Below are positions 1 through 5,609 of a stretch of DNA of 6,590 bases, piece after piece; within the stretch, counting starts at the first letter, position 1; each line of letters begins with the position of its first letter. This DNA comes from an uncultured Eubacteriales bacterium (lineage in GTDB: Bacteria > Bacillota > Clostridia > Oscillospirales > CAG-382), in assembly GCA_934444485.1 (NCBI GenBank), contig CAKSCN010000139.1, positions 1 through 6,590 of the forward strand. The letters run 5' to 3'. The notes under the pieces were generated by a model. The model was not told the DNA's origin and did no database searches. It saw only the letters and a list, made by a program, of their open reading frames with translations. The position numbers were made by a program, and so were the translations under genes.

Positions 1-1574
1 ATGTAGTGCGACTCTCCGACCGTAACGGGAGTAAAACCGACGCTCTCGCCGTTTACGAAAAGCTCTGCGCATTCCTTGCCTGTTGGCAGAAGTATGTGTG
101 CCGAAATCTTTTCGGACGGAGCAATAACGTCGTATCGCATACCCTTGTCCGTGAGTATGTATCTTATATCGATGAGAGTGTCGGTCACTTCATAGCCTGT
201 GAGATACCTAAGCTCTTCGTAACCCGTAACGGGAAATCTCGGACTGAACGACAGCTCACGGTAGCCCGTATCCGTATCGACAATACCGGCAAGCCCCTCG
301 TCAATCGCATTAAGAAGCGCCGCCGCACCCCAACCGCTCGGTCCTCCGCTCTGAGAAAGCTCGGTTTCGGGCGAATAGAGAAAGTATATGCTTCCGTCAC
401 GTTCGCAGAGCTTCATGAAGCGTGTTATTATGTCCCAACCGTATTCCTCAAAGCCGTTGTCAAATGCGGCTCTTGCAAGCTCTCCCGCCGTGAACGGAGA
501 TATTGCACCGTTTACATACGAGCCGGGCGCATGACCGCACCAGTCGTCCCCGTTTTCATACGGCGGATCTATAGAGAACCACTCGGCAAAGGCTTTCGTC
601 GTTTTGCGGCGCTCCATGTACTCGTTTATAATGCTGCGGGACTGCTCGAGTGTCGTAACGCCCCTGTTCATATCGTAGGTGTTTGAAAGCGAAAGCCTTT
701 CACTCTCGAGATTGTCCGCACCGTCGTGGCCGAGGTAAAGCTCATGTATGAAGAACTTTCCGTTCCACAGATACTTAAACATATTCTCACGAATAGTCTG
801 CGCACGCTTGCGCCACTCTGCGGCTTTTTCGGCGTTGCCGAGCTTTTCGTTGAACCACGCAAGACTTTGCATCGCCGCATATACTCCGGAATTGTCGCCG
901 TGCATTATTGCCATATATGTGTCATCGTTTATCCGTCTGTCATTGCCCGGCTGTCTGAACGCAAAATCCCACGTATCAATGGTGAAAGGTCGCTTCACAA
1001 GACCGTGACTTTCGTCCCAACGTTTGGGGTCGCTTGTGACGTAATCGATACCCTTCTCAAGCTTTGGCAGAATGCGTGAAAGCCAATCCTTGTCGCCGAA
1101 TACCTTATAGCAGTATACCGCTCCCTCGACCACGAGATACTCAATGTCCGCTTCAAGCTCAAGCCTCACGAGAGCAACGTTGTCTTCCGGATATATTATG
1201 CGGCAGTCCTCGTTTACGAATTTCCAGTGATAATCATCGAGCTGTTTTACCAGTTCGTAGTACTGTCCGTCTTCTCTTTGCGTTTCAATTATGAAATTGA
1301 GAAAGTCACGCATTTTCGTGTCCCAATGACGAAACGCTTTCATTTGGTGGACGTTGTCACGTATCCAGTTGTTTGTGCAGGCGAGCATTTTTCCGTTTAT
1401 GAAAACAAGACGCCGAGTGTCGTGAACGATGTTTCTCAGTCTTCGCATAAATTCACCGAGCCGTGCGCTCTCGGAAGTGAATACGCCGGGGAGTCCCGAC
1501 TCGTCGTTGTTGTAAAGTCCGACGCACCTTTCGCCTATGTACATTCTCGGAAATTTGTTTTTGAATTCAATCAT
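1..1574 (-). CDS. Cytoplasmic (alpha/alpha)6-barrel glycoside hydrolase, C-terminal end cut off by window edge
   Basis: Reading from the ATG at 1574, the minus strand stays open for 524 codons to the left edge, so the gene is partial at its 3' end. The start is fixed by an AGGAGG site 7 bases upstream. No signal peptide or membrane segment is visible, so the enzyme should act in the cytoplasm. Motifs typical of helical-barrel glycosidases are WIRDN (70-74), TWDFAFRQPGN (201-211), HGDNSGVYAA (225-234), APGSYVNGAISPFTAGELARAAF (within 349-371) and GPSGWGAAALL (411-421). The stretch from about 430 to 524, including LFVNGESV (505-512), looks like the beta-rich C-terminal domain of such enzymes. 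Acidic residues such as D73, D203 and E365 are candidate catalytic groups, but I cannot assign them. It resembles the MGH1-like, GH63 or GH78-type fold; the exact GH family and substrate are not recognisable. It follows the permease gene directly and is probably cotranscribed with it. Glycoside hydrolase: fairly sure; specificity: unknown. Confidence 0.82.
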   Translation of the reverse strand, partial: MIEFKNKFPRMYIGERCVGLYNNDESGLPGVFTSESARLGEFMRRLRNIVHDTRRLVFINGKMLACTNNWIRDNVHQMKAFRHWDTKMRDFLNFIIETQREDGQYYELVKQLDDYHWKFVNEDCRIIYPEDNVALVRLELEADIEYLVVEGAVYCYKVFGDKDWLSRILPKLEKGIDYVTSDPKRWDESHGLVKRPFTIDTWDFAFRQPGNDRRINDDTYMAIMHGDNSGVYAAMQSLAWFNEKLGNAEKAAEWRKRAQTIRENMFKYLWNGKFFIHELYLGHDGADNLESERLSLSNTYDMNRGVTTLEQSRSIINEYMERRKTTKAFAEWFSIDPPYENGDDWCGHAPGSYVNGAISPFTAGELARAAFDNGFEEYGWDIITRFMKLCERDGSIYFLYSPETELSQSGGPSGWGAAALLNAIDEGLAGIVDTDTGYRELSFSPRFPVTGYEELRYLTGYEVTDTLIDIRYILTDKGMRYDVIAPSEKISAHILLPTGKECAELFVNGESVGFTPVTVGESHY

Positions 1575-1581
1575 ACCGCAA

Positions 1582-1587
1582 CCTCCT
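1582..1587 (-). promoter_or_regulatory. Ribosome binding site of the glycoside hydrolase, overlapping the permease stop codon
   Basis: On the minus strand AGGAGG lies 7 bases before the ATG at 1574, and its first base is the last base of the permease TAA stop (1587-1589). This leaves 12 bases between the two genes and supports translational coupling on one transcript. Confidence 0.85.
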
Positions 1588-2438
1588 TACTTTAAGACGC
1601 CTATAATTATGATTGCCGCCACTCCAGTGAGTATTCCGGCTTTCTGCCGCACCGATAACCTCTCCTTAAACACCACTGTCCCAATAATCGTCGAAAGAAT
1701 GATAACTCCGCCGTTGAAGGTGGGGAAGAATATCACAGAATCAATCGCACCCGAAAGGTAGATATTTATTCTGTTGTAAAGACAGCTCACGACTCCGCAG
1801 GCGGCGGACGTAAGAAGAAATCTGCGATCCGAAACCATGCTTTTAAAGAGTGAGCGGTTGGCAAAGGTAATTGCGCCTGTTATGATTGTCATTATCACTG
1901 CCGCAGTGAGCATCATGTCGCCCGTGTTTCCGCCGGACTTTGAGAACGCCTTGAAAACAAGACCTATTCCTGCGGCAGAGACGAAGAACCCCACGACATA
2001 AAAGCCCCAGCCTTTGCCGAAGGTGAGAGTATCTTTTTTGTAGGTGCATATCACCGTCGCCGCAACAAGAAGCGCAATTCCGAAAATCTGAAATACTCCG
2101 CAATTCTCGTGCCAGAATACGACGCCGCAGACCGTTGACAGCAGAAGCGACATATTGCCGATAAGTGTAGTGAGGGATATGGGCCCCAGAGACATCGCTT
2201 TCGACTTAAATACGAGAAAAACAATCTGCACCGCCGCATAAAGCACTCCGAAAAACAGAGTCTGCACAGAAAGCGAAAGCCGTCCGCCGAGAAGAATAAG
2301 TATGAGCGTCCATACGCACGAACACAAAAAATTAAAGCCGAAAACTTTTCCCTTTTCGGAAAATGGAGTCCCGTGCAGAATGGCGCTGTTGAGTGAAGCG
2401 AGCATCACCGTACCCGCAAGAAGAAACCCGTCCGTAAT
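1587..2438 (-). CDS. EamA/DMT-superfamily permease (10 TM), probable ATT start
   Basis: Predicted inner-membrane drug/metabolite-transporter-family permease of 283 residues, a normal length for two EamA repeats. Ten hydrophobic segments are visible at about 5-23, 32-52, 61-79, 86-108, 115-132, 144-163, 175-193, 207-228, 232-256 and 265-283. The second repeat carries the usual FKERLS motif (257-262) before the last helix. The start needs care. The frame is open up to an ATG at 2534, but that codon lies upstream of the predicted transcription start near 2463. The only good Shine-Dalgarno (GGAGG, 2444-2448) is followed 5 bases later by an in-frame ATT at 2438 and then ACG at 2435. The next ATG (2405) is about 38 bases past that site and would cut into helix 1. 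I therefore place the start at 2438; GTG 2444, ACG 2435 and ATG 2405 are alternatives. First gene of the unit with the glycosidase. Substrate unknown; sugar or metabolite movement is inferred from the neighbour only. Confidence 0.8.
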   Translation of the reverse strand: MTDGFLLAGTVMLASLNSAILHGTPFSEKGKVFGFNFLCSCVWTLILILLGGRLSLSVQTLFFGVLYAAVQIVFLVFKSKAMSLGPISLTTLIGNMSLLLSTVCGVVFWHENCGVFQIFGIALLVAATVICTYKKDTLTFGKGWGFYVVGFFVSAAGIGLVFKAFSKSGGNTGDMMLTAAVIMTIITGAITFANRSLFKSMVSDRRFLLTSAACGVVSCLYNRINIYLSGAIDSVIFFPTFNGGVIILSTIIGTVVFKERLSVRQKAGILTGVAAIIIIGVLK

Positions 2439-2443
2439 TCGCA

Positions 2444-2448
2444 CCTCC
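2444..2448 (-). promoter_or_regulatory. Ribosome binding site of the permease, without a canonical start codon behind it
   Basis: GGAGG on the minus strand stands 14 bases downstream of the predicted transcription start. No ATG, GTG or TTG in the permease frame lies 4-12 bases beyond it. The in-frame codons there are ATT (5-base spacing) and ACG (8-base spacing). The GTG at 2442-2444 overlaps the site itself. Confidence 0.65.
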
Positions 2449-2466
2449 GATGTTGTACTTTCATGT

Positions 2467-2479
2467 GTGATTATATCAC
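2467..2479. promoter_or_regulatory. Palindromic operator candidate over the permease -10 box
   Basis: GTGATTATATCAC is an inverted repeat with 5-bp arms (GTGAT/ATCAC) around a 3-base centre. It completely covers the -10 hexamer (2470-2475) of the leftward promoter, so a protein bound here would block RNA polymerase. A short palindrome can occur by chance, and the binding protein is unknown. Confidence 0.35.
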
Positions 2480-2497
2480 CGATGTGCGAAATATCAA
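2470..2497 (-). promoter_or_regulatory. Sigma-70/SigA-type promoter for the permease-glycosidase unit
   Basis: On the minus strand TTGATA (2492-2497) and TATAAT (2470-2475) are separated by 16 bases: 5 of 6 and 6 of 6 matches to consensus. Transcription should start near 2463, giving a short leader of about 25 bases before the proposed permease start. Confidence 0.75.
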
Positions 2498-2527
2498 GAC
2501 TTTTCGGTATCAATTTCATGCGAAATA
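2485..2527. repeat. Paired 9-bp direct repeats between the divergent promoters
   Basis: TGCGAAATA occurs at 2485-2493 and again at 2519-2527, 34 bases apart, each followed within a few bases by ATCA or TCA. The second copy also lies in the inverted repeat ATTTC-ATGC-GAAAT (2513-2526). AraC-family proteins commonly bind direct half-sites near promoters, so these are candidate sites for the adjacent regulator. Inference only; no binding motif is known here. Confidence 0.35.
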
Positions 2528-2538
2528 GTATCATGTAC

Positions 2539-2567
2539 TTTACAAAAGCCGGATTTTGGTGTATAAT
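2539..2567 (+). promoter_or_regulatory. Sigma-70/SigA-type promoter for the first AraC regulator
   Basis: TTTACA (2539-2544) and TATAAT (2562-2567) are separated by the optimal 17 bases. Transcription should begin near 2574, only about 16 bases before the GTG start. The -35 boxes of this promoter and the leftward one are 41 bases apart, so a protein bound between them could affect both. Confidence 0.8.
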
Positions 2568-2576
2568 ATGCGTAAA

Positions 2577-2582
2577 GGGAGG
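2577..2582 (+). promoter_or_regulatory. Ribosome binding site fixing the GTG start at 2590
   Basis: GGGAGG lies 7 bases upstream of GTG 2590-2592. The frame is open further upstream to an ATG at 2302, but those codons precede the promoter and run antisense through the permease gene, so they are not part of this protein. Confidence 0.8.
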
Positions 2583-2589
2583 TGAAGGA

Positions 2590-3420
2590 GTGATAGAGAC
2601 AAGATATAAGACCGATGTTTTTCCGAAAGACTGCGAATACCTGCTTCAGACAGTGCGCAACAGAAAGCTCACGTCTATATACCACTCTCACGATTTTTAT
2701 GAGCTTGTGGCAGTCGTCGGCGGCTCATGCGAGCATTACATAAACGGAAAAAGCCGCACTCAGAAAACCGGCGAGCTTGTTGTGCTGACTCCGAAGGACT
2801 CTCATATGTTTTTAGGGCAATCCGATGACCTCGAGCTTTTCAGTTTGTCGGTAAATATCGGAGAGCTTTTGGGAGCGGCAGACTTTTTCGGCATTCGTTC
2901 GGAGATAAACGGCGTAGACGGCTCTGTCATGTTCGCAGACTTTTCGGAATGCATGAACGAGGTGAAAGCTGACCGTGAAGCGTTCGTGGAGACGACTGAC
3001 GGAAGCGAGCGAAAGTATAAACGGCTTCTGTGCTGTCTTCTCAGCTGTTGCAATACAAAAACGCACCGTCCCGTAAAGAACAGTGCGGAAAATGTGCTTG
3101 CAAAGGTTTTCACCGAGATGCAAAGCCCCGAAAATATGCGAGGCGGTATAGAAGCGATGTGCCGAATTTCCGGTTACAGCAAGCCTCAGCTTTACAGAAT
3201 TGCCAAGAAGTGCGGCATTTCCCGTTCGCTTAACGAGTGCCTTTCGGAAATACGTCTTGAAACGGCGTACAAGTATATCGTTTATACCGACGAAAAACTC
3301 GAGAGCATAGCCGAGGCGGTGGGGTATAAGAGCTTTTCGCATTACAACAAGCTTTTCAGGAAAAGATACGGCGTGTCGCCGGCAATGCTCCGTAAATCGA
3401 AAATAACGAATACCGTCTGA
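2590..3420 (+). CDS. AraC-family transcriptional regulator with cupin sensor domain
   Basis: DNA-binding regulator of 276 residues starting at GTG. The N-terminal half is a cupin-type ligand-sensing domain, with the signature HSHDFYELV (32-40) and a second half-motif PKDSHMF (68-74). The C-terminal half (about 165-270) is the double helix-turn-helix: the first recognition unit is around GIEAMCRISGYSKPQLYRIAKKCG, and the second contains ESIAEAVGYKSFSHYNKLFRKRYGVSPAMLR (within 238-268), close to the family consensus. The first helix-turn-helix is less canonical than the second. A cluster of four cysteines (148, 149, 153, 154) lies in the linker. The gene diverges from the permease-glycosidase unit, which it probably controls, perhaps in response to a sugar. 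Its stop codon is 5 bases from that of the dehydrogenase on the other strand. Family assignment is secure; ligand and target are inferred. Confidence 0.93.
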   Translation: MIETRYKTDVFPKDCEYLLQTVRNRKLTSIYHSHDFYELVAVVGGSCEHYINGKSRTQKTGELVVLTPKDSHMFLGQSDDLELFSLSVNIGELLGAADFFGIRSEINGVDGSVMFADFSECMNEVKADREAFVETTDGSERKYKRLLCCLLSCCNTKTHRPVKNSAENVLAKVFTEMQSPENMRGGIEAMCRISGYSKPQLYRIAKKCGISRSLNECLSEIRLETAYKYIVYTDEKLESIAEAVGYKSFSHYNKLFRKRYGVSPAMLRKSKITNTV

Positions 3421-3425
3421 CAAAG

Positions 3426-4433
3426 TCAAGACATGGTCTCGAGCATTTTTAATGTGATTTCGTACAGACACGGTTCGCTGCGTGTGAATCTGCCGTACTC
3501 TTCCGCCATGTACCTTGCCATTCTGCGAACCTCGTTTCCGCTGCTTCCGGCAATGTGCGGAGTGAGTATGCAGTTGTCGAGCGAGTAAAATCTGTGTCCC
3601 GGAACAGGCGGCTCGGGATAGGTCACGTCAAGAAGAGCGGTTATATCGGGACGCTGTTCGAGAACCGAAACGAATTCGTCCTCGGCAACCTGCGCTCCGC
3701 GACCCGTATTGATGAAAACGGCATTCCTGCGCATGAGCGAAAAAAGACTGCCGGTGAGTATACCCTTTGTTTGCTCATTGTTTGCAAGGTGATTGGAAAT
3801 AACAAAGGAGTCACGAAAGAGAGTCTCCAAATCGCATTTTACAACTCCGAGACTTTCGGCGTCATTATCTGAAAGAAAAGGGTCGAATACAAGACATTCC
3901 AGACCGAGATACCGAAGCTGTCTGATAACAAGCTTTCCTATCATACCCGCACCGATTATGCCAACTTTTTCGTCGTATACGCCGGGGTATTGCGAGAAGG
4001 CTCGTTTCGACATTTCACGGTCTGATTTTGCAAGGCGTGACGAGACAAAAAAGCCTTTCATCGCAAGAATAATCTGCGCAACGGTGTATTCGGCAACCGG
4101 GACCGCATTTGCCGCCCACGCAGAAAATACACGTACTCCGCAATTCAGAAACGGACGTGCAAAGTTTTGAACGGAGCCTGCGGCGTAAAACACGCATTTG
4201 AGAGACGGAAACAGCTGCGAAATCTCATCCTCAGTAAAACACGGCATTCCCCAGGTCGAGAATATGTATTCGGTATCGCCGAAGCGAGAGCCGTTCTTTA
4301 AAATGTCGTCCTTACTCCAAACGGTTTTGTCGGACATACCCTCTATTGTTACTTCATGAGGCGTGCCTTTTCCGAATACGTTTTGCACACCATTGGGGTT
4401 GTCGCACAGAAATATGCAATTATTGTTTTTCAT
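3426..4433 (-). CDS. NAD-dependent D-2-hydroxyacid dehydrogenase family protein
   Basis: Predicted cytoplasmic oxidoreductase of 335 residues that interconverts a 2-hydroxy acid and a 2-keto acid with NAD(H) or NADP(H). The Rossmann fold shows VGIIGAGMIGKLVIRQL (157-173) followed by VFDP (182-185), where D184 should contact the NAD ribose and favours NAD over NADP. The family's catalytic set is present: R245 in INTGRGAQV, E274 in YPEPP and H293 in TPHIAGS. The VAEYTVAQIILAM stretch (113-125) is the usual helix entering the nucleotide domain. I chose ATG 4433 because AGGTG lies 6 bases upstream; GTG 4442 in the same frame has no good site. The start overlaps the end of the TIM-barrel gene by 14 bases, so the two are translationally coupled and should serve one pathway. 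Phosphoglycerate, glyoxylate/hydroxypyruvate and ketogluconate enzymes share this fold; the substrate is unassigned. Confidence 0.9.
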   Translation of the reverse strand: MKNNNCIFLCDNPNGVQNVFGKGTPHEVTIEGMSDKTVWSKDDILKNGSRFGDTEYIFSTWGMPCFTEDEISQLFPSLKCVFYAAGSVQNFARPFLNCGVRVFSAWAANAVPVAEYTVAQIILAMKGFFVSSRLAKSDREMSKRAFSQYPGVYDEKVGIIGAGMIGKLVIRQLRYLGLECLVFDPFLSDNDAESLGVVKCDLETLFRDSFVISNHLANNEQTKGILTGSLFSLMRRNAVFINTGRGAQVAEDEFVSVLEQRPDITALLDVTYPEPPVPGHRFYSLDNCILTPHIAGSSGNEVRRMARYMAEEYGRFTRSEPCLYEITLKMLETMS

Positions 4434-5229
4434 ACGGTTCACCTGCCAAGATTCTTAAAGATTTTGCTTCTGCTTCAAGCGAGGATATTTCCCCGTCCGG
4501 CATAAATTCAAGCAAAAGCGTTTTGCCGCCGCCGAAGAAAGAGAGATACTTTTTCCACTGCGGAATTGCCGTGCCGAGAGGAAATCTGTCGTTGCCGGAC
4601 CAGTTGAAAACGTGAATGTGTTCGGTGTACGGAGCAATTAAGCGTGCGTATTCGAGGTTTTCTTGCTCGGTTTTGTATTGATTCGGCTGCCAATACATTC
4701 TGAAGCACGGAGAATTTACGCTCGTGATGAGCCTGTACGCCGCCTCTTTTGTGTCGGTGAAAGTGCGGATGTGACACTCGAGACAGAAGACAATTCCGTT
4801 TTCTTCTCCGAATTGAGCGACAGCCCGGCACTCTTTGATAAATTTCTCCGCATCTGTTTCGTCAAACTGCTCACTGCCCTTGTTGCCGGCCCATATTCGG
4901 ACGATATTTGTTCCGAGTACTTTTGCGGCGGACGCAAGCTTTGGGAGATCCCCGTTGTCCGACTCTCCTATACGAAAGTAACTGCCGTATGACGAGCATT
5001 TTATACCGTATCGGGCTTGAAGCTCCGCAATCTCCGAGACCTTTTCCGGAGCGTCAAAAGGAGCGTGAACGTCCGCACCCCACTCTATGCACGAAAGTCC
5101 CGCAGCTTTTGCGGCGGAAAGTATACGGTCCGGGGAGTTTTGCCTAAATGAAACGGACACAAGCCCGAGCCTGTATCCTGCCGCCGAAGCATCCGAAACA
5201 AAGTTATGCTGTCTTTCGATATAAATCAC
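4420..5229 (-). CDS. Sugar phosphate isomerase/epimerase-like TIM-barrel protein (xylose-isomerase-like)
   Basis: Predicted 269-residue cytoplasmic TIM barrel of the AP-endonuclease-2/xylose-isomerase-like superfamily, which isomerises, epimerises or dehydrates sugars and sugar derivatives using a divalent metal. Strand and metal-site landmarks are LGLVSVSF (21-28), CIEWGADVHAP (47-57), IVRIWAG (109-115), VFCLECHIRTF (147-157), MYWQPNQY (178-185), HIHVFNW (204-210) and LLLEFM (238-243). E151, H206 and E241 are likely metal ligands. The usual Asp of the third ligand position appears to be replaced by Q181 in WQPN, or the ligand lies elsewhere. The start is GTG 5229, with AAGGA 9 bases upstream; no other usual start codon occurs before the first strand. 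This gives about 18 extra residues before LGLVSVSF compared with typical members. First gene of the unit with the dehydrogenase and divergent from the second AraC regulator. Substrate unknown. Confidence 0.87.
   Translation of the reverse strand: MIYIERQHNFVSDASAAGYRLGLVSVSFRQNSPDRILSAAKAAGLSCIEWGADVHAPFDAPEKVSEIAELQARYGIKCSSYGSYFRIGESDNGDLPKLASAAKVLGTNIVRIWAGNKGSEQFDETDAEKFIKECRAVAQFGEENGIVFCLECHIRTFTDTKEAAYRLITSVNSPCFRMYWQPNQYKTEQENLEYARLIAPYTEHIHVFNWSGNDRFPLGTAIPQWKKYLSFFGGGKTLLLEFMPDGEISSLEAEAKSLRILAGEPYEKQ
4440..4444 (-). promoter_or_regulatory. Ribosome binding site of the dehydrogenase, inside the TIM-barrel gene
   Basis: AGGTG on the minus strand is 6 bases upstream of ATG 4433 and lies within the last codons of the upstream gene. 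It selects ATG 4433 over GTG 4442, because that GTG overlaps the site. Confidence 0.6.
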
Positions 5230-5238
5230 ACCTTTCTG

Positions 5239-5243
5239 TCCTT
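5239..5243 (-). promoter_or_regulatory. Probable ribosome binding site of the TIM-barrel gene
   Basis: AAGGA lies 9 bases before GTG 5229. A second purine run, AAAGG, sits 1 base before the GTG and is too close to serve it. Of the start codons here, GTG 5229 is the only one that keeps the first barrel strand intact. Confidence 0.5.
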
Positions 5244-5257
5244 ACCACGTGTTTTTC

Positions 5258-5279
5258 AAATCATTCAAACTCATGATTT
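5258..5279. promoter_or_regulatory. Inverted repeat at the transcription start of the TIM-barrel unit
   Basis: AAATCAT (5258-5264) and ATGATTT (5273-5279) form a perfect 7-bp inverted repeat with an 8-base spacer. It begins at about +1 of the predicted leftward transcript (start near 5279). It could be a repressor operator, or a weak AT-rich hairpin in the 5' leader. The divergent AraC regulator is a possible binder, though AraC proteins usually prefer direct repeats. Confidence 0.45.
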
Positions 5280-5285
5280 AAAATA

Positions 5286-5315
5286 AGTATAGCATATTTA
5301 TTTTGTTTGTGTTAT
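5286..5315 (-). promoter_or_regulatory. Extended -10 promoter for the TIM-barrel/dehydrogenase unit
   Basis: On the minus strand the -10 box TATACT (5286-5291) is preceded by TGC, which forms an extended -10 element. A weak -35 box, ATAACA (5310-5315), lies 18 bases upstream with 4 of 6 matches. Transcription should start near 5279, leaving a leader of about 50 bases. A weak -35 with an extended -10 is typical of promoters that are helped by an activator. Confidence 0.6.
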
Positions 5316-5598
5316 TCCGAACTTGTATTTTTTTATGCAGATCCGGCATTTCAAGCGTTTGCGAATAAAGCTCTCTTGCAGTCGAGGGTGACTGTGGGAA
5401 GAGACAAAGGATAATAGAAACTGAAATTTATATTAACGGGAATTTTATTCGGATATTGATAACGGAGTATCTGCTTATACTTTATTGATGTTATTTGTGA
5501 CCTGAATGAAAAATTCAAAAGTTAATTCGGCTATGCAATGTTGGATAATGAAAGCGAAATAACCGAACAGCGATAGTTATGATAAGTTAATCAAATGC
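5316..5598. other. AT-rich divergent intergenic region upstream of the second AraC regulator
   Basis: No convincing gene or RNA is visible here. The region should hold the rightward promoter for the regulator at 5610, but no clean -35/-10 pair stands out. TTGATA (5456-5461) and TATACT (5476-5481) are good hexamers only 14 bases apart, shorter than normal. GATAAT (5544-5549) has no partner. The 8-mer AAGTTAAT occurs twice, at 5519-5526 and 5584-5591. Translation upstream of 5595 gives only very short frames without ribosome binding sites. Confidence 0.5.
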
Positions 5599-5603
5599 GG
5601 AGG
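5599..5603 (+). promoter_or_regulatory. Ribosome binding site of the second AraC regulator
   Basis: GGAGG lies 6 bases before ATG 5610. The in-frame ATG at 5595 stands before this site and has no site of its own, so 5610 is the start. Confidence 0.85.
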
Positions 5604-5609
5604 AAGCGT

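Noticed and set aside
6..686. A plus-strand open frame of 226 codons at the left end
   Set aside because: It is antisense to the glycoside hydrolase, whose minus-strand frame shows clear family motifs. The plus-strand translation is rich in Arg and Cys, lacks a recognisable domain and has no ribosome binding site.
2408..2464. A 19-codon minus-strand frame starting at an ATG (2462-2464) in the permease leader
   Set aside because: Its ATG coincides with the predicted transcription start, so it would have to be leaderless. It overlaps the permease in another frame and looks like chance.
2439..2534. N-terminal extension of the permease to ATG 2534
   Set aside because: These codons lie upstream of and across the predicted promoter, are not hydrophobic, and have no ribosome binding site.
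2302..2589. N-terminal extension of the first AraC gene back to an in-frame ATG at 2302
   Set aside because: The extension runs antisense through the permease gene and across two promoters. The promoter at 2539-2567 and the ribosome binding site at 2577-2582 place the start at GTG 2590.
2812..3471. A minus-strand open frame of 219 codons across the first AraC gene
   Set aside because: Shadow of the AraC gene and of the convergent junction: no recognisable domain, no ribosome binding site, and composition typical of antisense frames.
5538..5576. A 12-codon plus-strand frame upstream of the second AraC gene
   Set aside because: No ribosome binding site and too short to support as a leader peptide.
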